A DNA stretch of 64,000 bases from UBA6912 sp041611095 (GCA_041611095.1 JBFINP010000001.1:124001-188000), one strand, 5' to 3'. Shown: positions 16,488 to 24,755, numbered from the stretch's first letter. Notes: generated by a model from the letters alone, not told the origin. Program-made: numbers and translations.

Positions 16488-17417
16488 ATGCGTCCGTATC
16501 GCTTCGGTTACCAGCTCGACGCGGCCACCGCAGAAGAGGTCGCGGCCAAGGCCCGCGCCGTCGAAGCCGCCGGCTTCGACGTCCTCCACACGTGGGATCA
16601 CGTAAGGGGCGGAGATGAGGGGTGGTCGCCGCTCGCTCCGTTGATGGCCGCGGCGGCGGTGACCTCACAACTCCGGCTGTGCCCGTTGGTCCTCAACAAC
16701 GACTTCCATCATCCAGTCCACCTAGCGCGGGAGATTGCGTCCATGGACCGGCTCACGGGTGGCCGCGACGAGCTGGGACTTGGTGCCGGGCACGCATTCC
16801 CCGAATACACTGCGATCGGCCTGCCCTTCGATCCGCCCCGGGTCCGCAAGGAGCGCCTTGCCGAGGCCGTCGAGATCTTGCACAGGCTGCTGGCCGGGGA
16901 CGAAGTCACTCATCACGGCGAGCACTACCGCCTCGACGGTGTGAGCACCATGGCAGCACTCCAGAAGCGCCTATTGATTCTCGTGGGGGTCAACGGACAA
17001 CGGGCGCTGACGCACGCGGCCCGACACGCCGACATCATCGGTCTGACCATGCTCGGCCGCACGCTCGAAGATGGCCATCGCCACGCCGTCGACTGGGCGC
17101 CGCGTCGTATCGACGCCGCCGTTGATCACATACGACGATCCGCGGGCGAGCGCTGGGACGAGCTGGAGCTCAACGCGCTCGTGCAGGCCGTCGTGGTCAC
17201 CGATAATCCGCGCCGCGAGGCGGCTCACCTCGCCGAGCGCGTGCCGGGACTCACCATCGAGGATGCACTGGCGGCACCGTTCCTCGCCTTCGGCACCCAC
17301 GAAGAGATCGCCGCGCATCTCGAGGCCTGTCGAGACCGCTGGGGAATCTCGTACTTCAGCGTGCGCACCATCGACGCGTTCGCCCCCGTCATCGAGATGC
17401 TCAGGGCCGCTGCTTGA
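16488..17417 (+). CDS. LLM-class F420-dependent oxidoreductase (MSMEG_2516-like)
   Basis: 309 residues (310 if the adjacent GTG at 16485 is used). The N-terminus MRPYRFGYQLDAATAEEV and the segment LTGGRDELGLGAGHAFPEYTAIGLPFDPP place it in the luciferase-like superfamily; it resembles the subfamily I recall as TIGR03621. These enzymes use F420 or FMN, substrate unknown. A gcaggg stretch precedes the start. The gene is on the plus strand, opposite to the catabolic genes around it, and its stop lies 1 base from the stop of the small convergent gene at 17419. Confidence 0.85.
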   Translation: MRPYRFGYQLDAATAEEVAAKARAVEAAGFDVLHTWDHVRGGDEGWSPLAPLMAAAAVTSQLRLCPLVLNNDFHHPVHLAREIASMDRLTGGRDELGLGAGHAFPEYTAIGLPFDPPRVRKERLAEAVEILHRLLAGDEVTHHGEHYRLDGVSTMAALQKRLLILVGVNGQRALTHAARHADIIGLTMLGRTLEDGHRHAVDWAPRRIDAAVDHIRRSAGERWDELELNALVQAVVVTDNPRREAAHLAERVPGLTIEDALAAPFLAFGTHEEIAAHLEACRDRWGISYFSVRTIDAFAPVIEMLRAAA

Positions 17418-17418
17418 G

Positions 17419-17610
17419 TCAAGTTGCGGAAGATCCCCCGCAGCCGGTCGAGCAGAAGGTGCAGTCTCGTACGTGGCCTAGCGGCTGGCCGTCGTCCGGG
17501 CTCTGCCGCACCCACAGCCGCCCGTAGCTCCGGTCCCGCATCACGTCGCGCACGGTGCGCTCCACGCCTTGTTCGGTCCCCATCGCCGGGATGTCGGCCT
17601 GGCCCGTCAT
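17419..17610 (-). CDS. Small Cys-containing protein following the aminotransferase
   Basis: 63 residues. The ATG directly abuts the aminotransferase stop codon (TAG-ATG), and the stop ends 1 base before the stop of the convergent LLM gene, so it fills the gap exactly. The sequence (GRLWVRQSPDDGQPLGHVR, then CTFCSTGCGG) has a C-x2-C-x3-C cluster at the C-terminus that could bind metal. I know no family. Coupled placement argues for a real gene; short length and lack of recognised homology keep confidence moderate. Confidence 0.45.
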   Translation of the reverse strand: MTGQADIPAMGTEQGVERTVRDVMRDRSYGRLWVRQSPDDGQPLGHVRDCTFCSTGCGGSSAT

Positions 17611-18906
17611 CTATGTCCCGGTCGCCCGCCGCACCGCATCGCCGAGGATTCCGAGACCGTCCTCGACCTCCTCGGTGGTGATGGACAAGGGTGGCGCGAC
17701 CCGAAGCACGTTGCCGTGGAGACCGCCCTTGCCGATGAGAAGCCCATCGGCCTTGGCCTCCTCCATCACTCGGGCCGTGGTGGGGCCGTCCGGATCCTTC
17801 GATCCGGGAACAACGAACTCGATCCCGATCATCAGTCCCTTGCCGCGAACGTCACCGATGTTCTCCACTTCCTCGGCGAGATGATGGACGCCGTCCTTGA
17901 GCTGCTGGCCCATCTTCAACGCGTTGGTCTGCAGGTCCTCCTCGAGTAGGAATTCGAGGTTGGCGAGCGCCCCCGCCGTCGACAGTGGGTTGCCGCCGAA
18001 GGTGGAGATGGAGTTGGCGGGGATGCAGTCGATGATCTCCCGCCTGCCGACGACCCCGGCCATCGCCAAGCCGTTGCCGAGGCCCTTGGCAAAGGTGAGC
18101 AGGTCGGGCGTGATCCCGTGCGCCTGGTAACCCCAGAAGTGCTCCCCGGTCCTCCCCCACCCGGTCTGCACCTCGTCGGTGATGTAGAGGATCCCGTGCT
18201 CGTCGAGCACCTCCTTCAAGCCGCCATAGAAACCGTCGGGCGGAGTGGCGAACCCGCCGACGCCCTGGATCGGCTCGGCGATGAGGCAGGCGACGTCCCC
18301 CGCCGTGGCGACCGCCAGCAGGTCGCGAAGATCCGCCTTGCATGCCTCGATGTACCCGGCATCAGGAAGGTGCCCGAAGGGGCTGCGGTACTTGTACCCG
18401 CTGTGCACGTAGGTGACCTGGAACGGCGATAGGGACGTCGCCGACCACGACCGGTTCCCGGTGATGGCGACGGTCGAGTGCGACTTGCCGTGGTAGCTGT
18501 TGCGCATCGCCAGCACTTGGTTCGACTTGCGGTGTTGGGTGGCCATCATCAGTGCCGTGTCGTTGGCCTCCGTGCCCGAGTTGGTGAAGAACACCTTGGC
18601 GTCCGGGATACCCGACAGCTCGGCGAGCTTCTCGGCCAGCTCGATCTGCGACTCGATCAGATACAACGTCGACGTGTGGAGCATCTTGTCGGCCTGTGCC
18701 TTGATGGCATCCACGACCTGGGGCACCTTGTACCCGGTCATCGTGGTGAGAATGCCGCCGAAGAAGTCGAGGTAGCGGTTCCCCTCGGCATCCCACACAT
18801 GACGGCCGTCGCCGTCGACGATGGCGATCGGCTCCTCGTAGTAGAGCGCCATCCACGAGGGCAGCACCTTGCGGTGCCGTTCCAGCAGGTCGTGATGCTT
18901 ACCCAA
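17611..18906 (-). CDS. Class III omega-aminotransferase (beta-alanine/AGXT2-like)
   Basis: 431 residues. PLP-dependent transfer of an omega-amino group. The Schiff-base lysine is K274 in LTFAKGLGNG, the pyridine-contacting Asp is D244 in ITDEVQTGWGRTG, and SGTEANDTA (111-119) binds the phosphate. In this setting it should convert beta-alanine or 3-aminoisobutyrate from the nitrilase step into malonate or methylmalonate semialdehyde, which mmsA oxidises. It follows the NTF2-like gene by 24 bases and is followed without gap by a 63-residue reading frame. Other omega-amino acids remain possible substrates. Confidence 0.9.
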   Translation of the reverse strand: MGKHHDLLERHRKVLPSWMALYYEEPIAIVDGDGRHVWDAEGNRYLDFFGGILTTMTGYKVPQVVDAIKAQADKMLHTSTLYLIESQIELAEKLAELSGIPDAKVFFTNSGTEANDTALMMATQHRKSNQVLAMRNSYHGKSHSTVAITGNRSWSATSLSPFQVTYVHSGYKYRSPFGHLPDAGYIEACKADLRDLLAVATAGDVACLIAEPIQGVGGFATPPDGFYGGLKEVLDEHGILYITDEVQTGWGRTGEHFWGYQAHGITPDLLTFAKGLGNGLAMAGVVGRREIIDCIPANSISTFGGNPLSTAGALANLEFLLEEDLQTNALKMGQQLKDGVHHLAEEVENIGDVRGKGLMIGIEFVVPGSKDPDGPTTARVMEEAKADGLLIGKGGLHGNVLRVAPPLSITTEEVEDGLGILGDAVRRATGT

Positions 18907-18930
18907 CGTCTGTCCTCCGATCGTTCCTCG

Positions 18931-19293
18931 TCAATCCGATGATGGATGCTTCATGAACCACTCGACGAATTCGTGGCAGCGTTCACCGGCGAACCGGAGC
19001 ACGAACATGTTCGAGTAGGTCCGGCCCTCCTCGTGGTAGGTCGTTTCCCCGGTCGCCACGGCCCGATCGCCCTCGACGAGCAGCGTCGTGTAGGTGGCGT
19101 CCCACGAGTCGGGTTCGTCGGGATCGTCCAGCCAATCGGTCACGATCGCCTCGGCTCCCCGGATGGGCTCGCGCCACGGTGCGTAGGCGTAGGTCGCGTC
19201 CGCGGCGAACAGCGAGCGGATGGCGTCGGGGTCGTTCGAGCGCCAGGCTGCGACGTAGGCATCGAGCCAGCGCTGGACGTCGCCGTGGGTCAC
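18931..19293 (-). CDS. SnoaL/NTF2-like small protein
   Basis: 120 residues with the NTF2-like cone fold pattern: helical start (DVQRWLDAYVAAWRSNDPDAIRSLF), DATYAYAPW, then strands with YTTLLVEGDRAVATGETTY and FVLRFAGERCHEFVEWFMKHP. Members are small enzymes or binding proteins without a shared chemistry. It lies 5 bases downstream of the nitrilase gene and 24 bases upstream of the aminotransferase gene, so it is part of the catabolic operon. Its role there is unknown. Confidence 0.8.
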   Translation of the reverse strand: MTHGDVQRWLDAYVAAWRSNDPDAIRSLFAADATYAYAPWREPIRGAEAIVTDWLDDPDEPDSWDATYTTLLVEGDRAVATGETTYHEEGRTYSNMFVLRFAGERCHEFVEWFMKHPSSD

Positions 19294-19298
19294 GCCGG

Positions 19299-20144
19299 CT
19301 ATGGCGTCACCAGGTCCTGATAGGCATCGGGGCGGCGGTCGCGGTAGAACGCCCAGGTCTTGCGCACCTCGTCGATCATGTCGAGGTCGAGCTCACGTAC
19401 CACCAGCTCCTCTTCCTTGTCCGACGCCGCCTCCCCAACCGTCTGCCCGCGAGGGTTCACGAAGTACGACGATCCGTAGAAGTCGTTGTCGCCGTAGGGC
19501 TCGGTGCCCACGCGGTTGATGGCGCCGATGAAGTACTCGTTCGCCACGGCCGCCGCCGGCTGCTCTAGGTTCCACAGGTACATCGAGAGCCCTCGGCTGG
19601 TCGCCGAAGGGTTGAAGACGATCTTGGCGCCCTTGAGGCCGAGTGCCCGCCACCCCTCGGGGAAGTGCCGGTCGTAGCAGATGTAGACGCCGATGCGCCC
19701 GGCGGTGCGGGTGTCGAACACCGGGTAGCCGCCGTTCCCGGGCCGGAAGTAGAACTTCTCCCAGAAGCCGGCAACGTGGGGAATGTGCTGCTTGCGGTAC
19801 TTCCCGAGGTAGGTGCCGTCGGAGTCTATGACGGCGGCCGTGTTGTAGAAGAAGCCGTCGTCCTCTTTCTCGAAGATGGGGACGACGAGCGCCATCTCGG
19901 TCTCCTTGGCGAGGTCCTGCATGAGCTTGGTCGTCGGCCCGTCGGGGATCGGCTCGGCGTAGTCGAAGTGCTCGTTCTCCTGGACCTGGCAGAAGTACGG
20001 CCCGTAGAACAGCTCCTGGAAGCACATGACCTTGGCCCCCTGCTCGGCGGCCTGCCGCGCATAGTCGGCGTTCTTGGCGATCATCGAGTCCTTGTCGCCG
20101 GTCCACTCGGTCTGCACGATCGCCGCTCGAACGACGTTGCCCAT
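19299..20144 (-). CDS. pydC: Nitrilase-superfamily beta-ureidopropionase (N-carbamoyl-beta-alanine amidohydrolase)
   Basis: 281 residues. The catalytic triad is E44 (CFQELFYGPYF), K118 (YRKQHIPHV) and C156 (YICYDRHFPEGWR), all in forms typical of N-carbamoyl amino acid amidohydrolases. It would split N-carbamoyl-beta-alanine to beta-alanine, CO2 and ammonia after dihydropyrimidinase. The ATG at 20144 has a clear ribosome site (ggaggaacgctc); longer upstream readings run into repeat B and look non-coding. First gene of the unit nitrilase, NTF2-like, aminotransferase, small protein. Activity on D-carbamoyl amino acids cannot be excluded from sequence. Confidence 0.9.
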   Translation of the reverse strand: MGNVVRAAIVQTEWTGDKDSMIAKNADYARQAAEQGAKVMCFQELFYGPYFCQVQENEHFDYAEPIPDGPTTKLMQDLAKETEMALVVPIFEKEDDGFFYNTAAVIDSDGTYLGKYRKQHIPHVAGFWEKFYFRPGNGGYPVFDTRTAGRIGVYICYDRHFPEGWRALGLKGAKIVFNPSATSRGLSMYLWNLEQPAAAVANEYFIGAINRVGTEPYGDNDFYGSSYFVNPRGQTVGEAASDKEEELVVRELDLDMIDEVRKTWAFYRDRRPDAYQDLVTP

Positions 20145-20213
20145 GAGCGTTCCTCCGTTCAATCCGCTGCGAAGAAATGTACTAGCTGTGGGCGAGCGGC
20201 TCGCGAGGGCCAT

Positions 20214-20364
20214 GGGAAGCGAGCCAGGAAGGGGGCGCTCGAGCGGGAGACGCTCTGCGTTCCCCCTCGATCCGCGGTGCGGTGGGTCCGCCACCGCACC
20301 GCATGATGAGCCGGCCGGGAGGCCGGCCTCACAAACTCGCTCGAAGCCTGCTTCGAGCGAGTGC
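20214..20364. repeat. Structured repeat element B (multi-hairpin), behind binding-protein gene
   Basis: Same modular order as element A: GGAAGCGAGC, a GGGGGCGCTC...GCGTTCCCCCTCG segment, a perfect 12-bp stem GCGGTGCGGTGG (20274-20285 with 20291-20302), GAGCCGGCCGGGAGGCCGG, and a perfect 13-bp stem ACTCGCTCGAAGC (20335-20347 with 20350-20362). Two of the stems have different sequences from A yet still pair perfectly, which is covariation. It ends 3 bases from the minus-strand stop of the binding-protein gene. Likely terminator or 3' stabiliser. Confidence 0.75.
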
Positions 20365-20367
20365 TCT

Positions 20368-21495
20368 CTATTCGCCGCCCGGTCGTAGCTCGATCTCGCG
20401 GCGCTCGTAGGTGTCGCCCTTGACGTCGAGACCGGCGTCCTCCAGGGCATCGACCGCCGCCTGGGCGAGGTCGGTGCGGAAGGCGTCACCGGAGATCTCC
20501 ACGCCCTGCAGCTCCGGGATCTGCCCCGTGGCGACCTCGACGGTCTGGTCCCACAGGCTCTGGTTCATCACGCCGATGCCGTTCGTAGCCGGGAAGATGA
20601 GGCCGAGGATCTCGTTGAGCTGCCACTGCTGGTGGCTCTCGCCGAGGGTCGAGCCGTTGTCGAGCACGACCTGCACGCAATCGTCGAACTCGTCGAGGCA
20701 GTGGATCCAGCCGCGGAACGTGGCCTTCAGGAACCGAGTGGCGATGTCCTCGTTGCCCGCCTGCGAGATCCAGTCGGCGTTCACCCACACGGCGTCCTGG
20801 AGCATCGCCGTGCCGATATCGTTGAAGTCGATCACGTTCAGATCCTCCGGCTGGTAGAGCTCGCCCGTGGCCGGATTCTCCGCCTCGAGCACCTGGGCGT
20901 ACTCGTTGTAGATCATCGCTTCGGCGGCATCGATCTCGCCGTTGAGGAGAGCCAGCATGTCGAAGCTCTGCTGCACCAGCTCCACGTTCTCGACGCCGAA
21001 CTGCTCGATCGCAGCGGTCAGCTCGAATTCGTTGCCGAAGCCCCAGTTGCCGACCTTCTTCCCGGCCCAGTCGGCAGGCTCCGTTATCCCGGAATCCGCG
21101 AAGGACACCTCCAGGGTGCCCGAGCGCTCGAACACCTGGGCGATGTTCACGATGTCGGCTCCCTGCTCGCGGGAGACGAGCGCTTTCGGGACCCACGCCA
21201 GCCCGAACTCGGCGCCACCGGTGGCGAGCACCGTTTGCGGCACGATCTCGACCGCACCCTCCAGGATCTCGACCTCGAGGCACTCGTCGGCGTAGAAGCC
21301 CCTGTCGTTGGCGACGAAGTACCCGGCGAACTGCGCCTGGGCCACCCACTGGAGCTGGACCCGCACCGAGTCGACGGTGTCGCACTCCGCGCCGCCCAGG
21401 GCGGTGTCGTCGTCGCCGCCGCACGCCGCAGCGACGAGCGCCACGACGGCGACCAGGAGCGTGAGCCGCCGCCACATCTTGCCCTCAGGAATCAT
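20368..21495 (-). CDS. NMT1/THI5-like ABC transporter substrate-binding lipoprotein
   Basis: 375 residues. A lipoprotein signal (RRLTLLVAVVALVAAAC) places the lipidated Cys at about residue 28, followed by an acidic linker. The mature part has the NMT1/THI5 pattern: DSVRVQLQWVAQAQFAGYFVANDRGFY, then VEILEGAVEIVPQTVLATGGAEFGL. Such proteins bind pyrimidine-like rings, riboflavin or related small molecules. It is 63 bases downstream of permease 2 and completes the importer. Given the adjacent pathway the ligand is probably a pyrimidine, dihydropyrimidine or hydantoin; this is inference. Both MIPEGK and the internal MWRR start have possible ribosome sites. Confidence 0.88.
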   Translation of the reverse strand: MIPEGKMWRRLTLLVAVVALVAAACGGDDDTALGGAECDTVDSVRVQLQWVAQAQFAGYFVANDRGFYADECLEVEILEGAVEIVPQTVLATGGAEFGLAWVPKALVSREQGADIVNIAQVFERSGTLEVSFADSGITEPADWAGKKVGNWGFGNEFELTAAIEQFGVENVELVQQSFDMLALLNGEIDAAEAMIYNEYAQVLEAENPATGELYQPEDLNVIDFNDIGTAMLQDAVWVNADWISQAGNEDIATRFLKATFRGWIHCLDEFDDCVQVVLDNGSTLGESHQQWQLNEILGLIFPATNGIGVMNQSLWDQTVEVATGQIPELQGVEISGDAFRTDLAQAAVDALEDAGLDVKGDTYERREIELRPGGE

Positions 21496-21558
21496 GGTGG
21501 TATCTCCCTCCGTTCGGATCGTTCAGCCTATCGAGTTCCACTCCTCGCCGCGCGGCGC

Positions 21559-22452
21559 TCAGGACTCGTCGGCCGCCCGGAACGACACGTGCCACGGCAT
21601 CACGAGCCGCTCGGTCACGAGGACCGCTGCATAGAGACCGATACCCATGATCGAGGCGACGAGGATCGCCGCCCAGGCGTCGGGGTACACGAAGAGGTTG
21701 GCCTTGGCGATGATGTAACTGCCGAGCACGTCCTGCGGCCCGCCGAAGTACTCGGCGACGATGGCGGCGATGATCGACAGCGCGCTCGCCACCTTGAGGG
21801 CGCTGAAGAAGTACGGCAGGGCGTGGGGAACCCGGACCCGGCGCATCACCTCTCGTGGCGTCGCCGCATAGGAGTGGAGCAGCTCGAGTTCCTCGTCGTC
21901 CACCTCGGTGAGCCCGCGCGCGGTGTTGATCATCACCGGGAAGAAGACCACGACGGCCACGACTGCGATCTTCGAGACCGGGCTGGTGATCGAGAACCAG
22001 GCGTTGGTGATGGGAGCGAGCGCGATGATCGGAACTGAGTTGGCGGCGATGGCGAACGGCATGAGGCCCTCGCGGATCGCCACCCACCGCACCGTGGCCA
22101 GCGCCACCAGCACTCCGAGCACCGTTCCCGCCGCCAGACCCCCTAGTGCCTCGAGCAGCGTGTTCCACCCGGCGCCCCAGATCACACTCGACGTGGCGAA
22201 GAAACGGTCGACGATCACCGAAGGCTTCGGAAGCACGAAGGCCTGGACGTTGAACACCGTCGTGAGGGTCTCCCACAGCACGATCACGAGCACGAACGCA
22301 ACGAGTGCCGGTCCCGCTCGTCGCACCCTGGCGGCGAGCGCCGCCGGGGTGCGGGTTCCGGCCGGGACATCGCCCTCGAACGCCGTCAACAGGTCGGTGT
22401 CGTGGGTCTCGAGGAGCTCGTGATCGCGCTCCAGCTCGCCGTGGTCGGTCAT
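21559..22452 (-). CDS. ABC transporter permease 2 (SsuC/ThiX type)
   Basis: 297 residues with about six membrane helices and the importer EAA-like loop (LELLHSYAATPREVMRRVRVPHALPYFFSALK near residues 190-220) that contacts the ATPase. An acidic cytoplasmic N-terminus (MTDHGELERDHELLETHD) precedes the first helix. The start overlaps the ATPase stop as ATGA. Partner of the permease at 23216-24115; the two share the motif YAxTPREV and probably form a heterodimer. Confidence 0.88.
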   Translation of the reverse strand: MTDHGELERDHELLETHDTDLLTAFEGDVPAGTRTPAALAARVRRAGPALVAFVLVIVLWETLTTVFNVQAFVLPKPSVIVDRFFATSSVIWGAGWNTLLEALGGLAAGTVLGVLVALATVRWVAIREGLMPFAIAANSVPIIALAPITNAWFSITSPVSKIAVVAVVVFFPVMINTARGLTEVDDEELELLHSYAATPREVMRRVRVPHALPYFFSALKVASALSIIAAIVAEYFGGPQDVLGSYIIAKANLFVYPDAWAAILVASIMGIGLYAAVLVTERLVMPWHVSFRAADES

Positions 22453-23219
22453 CGGCGCTCCTCGCGACGCAGCGCTTCGCGCACCTCGGTGATCTTGTCG
22501 TAGTACTCGCGCGCCTCCCTTGTGTCCTCGTTGCGGGGGTGGGGCAGTCCGGTGGCGATGATCTCGCTGATGCGCCCCGGACGCGCCGACATGACGACGA
22601 CCCGGTTGGAGAGAAAGACCGCTTCGGGAATGGAGTGGGTGACGAACACGACGGTCGTCCCGGTCTCGCCCCAGATCCGTAGGACCTCTTGTTGCATGAG
22701 CTCCCGCGTCATCTCGTCGAGGGCTCCGAAGGGCTCGTCCATGAGGAGCAGCGACGGGCGGAACGCCAGCGCCCTGGCGATGGCGACCCGCTGCTGCATG
22801 CCTCCGGAGAGCTGCCAGGGGTAGTGGGATGCGAAGTCGCCGAGCTGCACCATCTCGAGCATCTGGCGGGCACGCTCCCCTCGCTCGGCCACGTCCATGA
22901 TCTCGAGCGGCAGCTCGACGTTGCGCTGCACCGTGCGCCAGTCGAGCAGGGTCGCCTTCTGGAACACCATGCCGTAGTCCCGGTCGCGACGCGCCTGTGC
23001 CGGCGGCTTGCCGTTCACCACGAGCGTGCCCGAGGTCGGGGCGAGGAGGTCGCCGATGAGCCGCAGCAGCGTGCTCTTGCCGCATCCGGACGGCCCGATC
23101 AGCGACACGAACTCGCCGGGGGCGACGGAGAGACCGATCTCCCGCAGCGCCTCGACCCGGCCGTCACCCTGACCGAAGATCTTCCCGAGGTCCCGGGCCT
23201 CGACCGCCGGCACGGTCAT
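22449..23219 (-). CDS. ABC transporter ATP-binding protein (SsuB/TauB type)
   Basis: 256 residues. Walker A GPSGCGKST near residues 40-48, Q-loop in GMVFQKATLLDW, signature LSGGMQQRVAIARAL, Walker B LLLMDEPFGALD and the H-loop in FVTHSIPEA. It energises uptake by the two flanking permeases. The start overlaps the upstream permease stop and the stop overlaps the downstream permease start (both ATGA), so the three proteins are translationally coupled. Confidence 0.92.
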   Translation of the reverse strand: MTVPAVEARDLGKIFGQGDGRVEALREIGLSVAPGEFVSLIGPSGCGKSTLLRLIGDLLAPTSGTLVVNGKPPAQARRDRDYGMVFQKATLLDWRTVQRNVELPLEIMDVAERGERARQMLEMVQLGDFASHYPWQLSGGMQQRVAIARALAFRPSLLLMDEPFGALDEMTRELMQQEVLRIWGETGTTVVFVTHSIPEAVFLSNRVVVMSARPGRISEIIATGLPHPRNEDTREAREYYDKITEVREALRREERR

Positions 23220-24115
23220 GCGGGGGCGCGTCCCGGTTCGGCGCCGGCGCGCCGGCTCTCCGGGACGAGCTGGCGCTCGGCGAGCGTGACGAGCCCGACG
23301 AAGAGTATGCCGACGGCGGCGGTCACGATGACGGTGGCGTAGAGCTTGGTGGACTGGACGGCGAACTGCTGCGAGAAGGTGAGCAGCGCACGGCCGAGTC
23401 CTGTCTGGAACCCGGCGGGGAGCTCCCCGATGAGCGCACCGATCACCGAGGCCGTGGCCGAGATCTTGAGCGCCGTGAAGATATAGGGGAGTGCCGACGG
23501 CACCTGGAGCTTCCACAACACCTCACGCGGCGTCGAAGCGTAGGACCGCATCAGCTCCATCGCCTTCGGGTCGGGCGAGCGCAGCCCGCGGAGCGTGTTG
23601 ATGACGACGGGGAAGAACGTGATGTATGCGGAGATGATCGACACCGACAGCCATTGGGGGATGTCGAGGCGGCCGCCCCACACCACCACCATCGGGGCGA
23701 TGGCGAGGATGGGCACGGTCTGGCTGGCGACGACATAGGGCATGAACGCACGCTCGGCGAGGGACGACCGGGCGAACAGCACGCCGAGGCCAAAGCCGAT
23801 GAGCGCCCCAATGGCGAAGCCCACGAGCGCCTCGCGCAGCGTCCAGAAGGATCGGCCGAGCAGATCGAGGATGAGGAGGTTGCCGCCCCGCCGCACCGGT
23901 TGGAACAGCTCGAGGATCATGTCCCAGGTGTGGGGCATGGTCACGTTGTCCGGACGCACGGGAGCCGTGAGGTCCAGCGCCTTGCCGACGACCTTGTACA
24001 GCTCCCAGAGGGCGGCTAGGACGAGGATGACACCGATGACCGACAGAACCCGGTGCCGTGTCCGACGATGGGGCGGCGGCGCTACAGGCTCCGCCGTCGA
24101 GATGGGCTCCGTCAT
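23216..24115 (-). CDS. ABC transporter permease 1 (SsuC/ThiX type)
   Basis: 299 residues, six or so helices, with the ATPase-docking loop MELMRSYASTPREVLWKLQVPSALPYIF near 180-208. First gene of the import operon permease-ATPase-permease-binding protein. A -10-like TAATGT lies only 7 bases before the ATG and no ribosome site is visible, so translation may be leaderless. The word GGTCATCCGG abuts that hexamer (24129-24138), shared with the hydA promoter region. Confidence 0.88.
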   Translation of the reverse strand: MTEPISTAEPVAPPPHRRTRHRVLSVIGVILVLAALWELYKVVGKALDLTAPVRPDNVTMPHTWDMILELFQPVRRGGNLLILDLLGRSFWTLREALVGFAIGALIGFGLGVLFARSSLAERAFMPYVVASQTVPILAIAPMVVVWGGRLDIPQWLSVSIISAYITFFPVVINTLRGLRSPDPKAMELMRSYASTPREVLWKLQVPSALPYIFTALKISATASVIGALIGELPAGFQTGLGRALLTFSQQFAVQSTKLYATVIVTAAVGILFVGLVTLAERQLVPESRRAGAEPGRAPA

Positions 24116-24122
24116 CGGTGCG

Positions 24123-24138
24123 ACATTACCGGATGACC
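24123..24138 (-). promoter_or_regulatory. -10-like hexamer and shared operator word before transporter operon
   Basis: On the minus strand GGTCATCCGG (24138-24129) runs straight into TAATGT (24128-24123), 7 bases before the first permease ATG. The same 10-base word lies 77-86 bases upstream of hydA. It could be an activator or repressor site for a common regulon; the number of copies is too small to define a consensus. Confidence 0.4.
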
Positions 24139-24162
24139 AAGAGGCGCTGCGGGTGACCCCGG

Positions 24163-24711
24163 TCAGGGGGCGGTGAGGTCCTTCTCCGCCGACGACACCT
24201 CGCCGTCGCGGATACCGACGGTGAACCCCCGGTATGCCAGCAGACCCTCGATCGCCCGGTTCGCCGTGAGGTAGTACGCGGTGAGCCGGACGATGCCACG
24301 CTCACGGGCCGCCTTCTCGAGGTCGGCGAGGAGCGCGGCGCCGATGCCCGTCCGGCGGTGGTCGGTGCGAACGACGACCGCGACCTCCGCAACACCCGGA
24401 CTGGTGGTCTCGTAGCGGGCGACCCCCACACCCTCCCCCTCGGGGGAGAAGACCGCCAACGCAAAGCGAGCGTCGTAGTCGAGGTTGGTGAGCCGATCGA
24501 GCTGGGCCGCATCGAGCCGAACCGGTGCGCGGAAGAAACGGTTGTAGATCGTCTCCGTGTCGGCCCGCTCCATCTCGCGCAAGAGCGCCGACGAGTCGTC
24601 GGGGACGACAGGTCGGAGGAGCACCGATCGGCCATCGTCGAGCACGAGCGTGCGCTCGTACTCCTTGGGGTAGCCGACGGGCCGGTGGACGGACGTGATA
24701 GAAGTATTCAT
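24163..24711 (-). CDS. GNAT-family N-acetyltransferase
   Basis: 182 residues. The acetyl-CoA loop is RTDHRRTGIGAALLADLEKAARERG (R/Q-x-x-G-x-G/A) near residues 118-142, followed by LTAYYLTANRAIEGLLAYRGF, the usual last strand and helix. The substrate is unknown; similar domains occur in protein lysine acetyltransferases of actinobacteria, but here there is no fused nucleotide-binding sensor. It is divergent from the amylosucrase gene over a 114-base region containing an inverted repeat. Confidence 0.85.
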   Translation of the reverse strand: MNTSITSVHRPVGYPKEYERTLVLDDGRSVLLRPVVPDDSSALLREMERADTETIYNRFFRAPVRLDAAQLDRLTNLDYDARFALAVFSPEGEGVGVARYETTSPGVAEVAVVVRTDHRRTGIGAALLADLEKAARERGIVRLTAYYLTANRAIEGLLAYRGFTVGIRDGEVSSAEKDLTAP

Positions 24712-24737
24712 GGCCCTGCCAACAAGTGTACGCATAC

Positions 24738-24755
24738 TGCTTGCGATTGCAAGCA
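24738..24755. promoter_or_regulatory. Palindromic operator-like site between GNAT and amylosucrase genes
   Basis: TGCTTGC-GATT-GCAAGCA is a perfect 7-bp inverted repeat. On the minus strand it covers a -35-like TTGCAA followed after 16 bases by TACACT, about 18 bases before the GNAT ATG. The half site CTTGCAA resembles LacI-type sugar regulators such as MalR (from memory), which would suit an amylosucrase gene. The binding protein is not identified. Confidence 0.5.
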
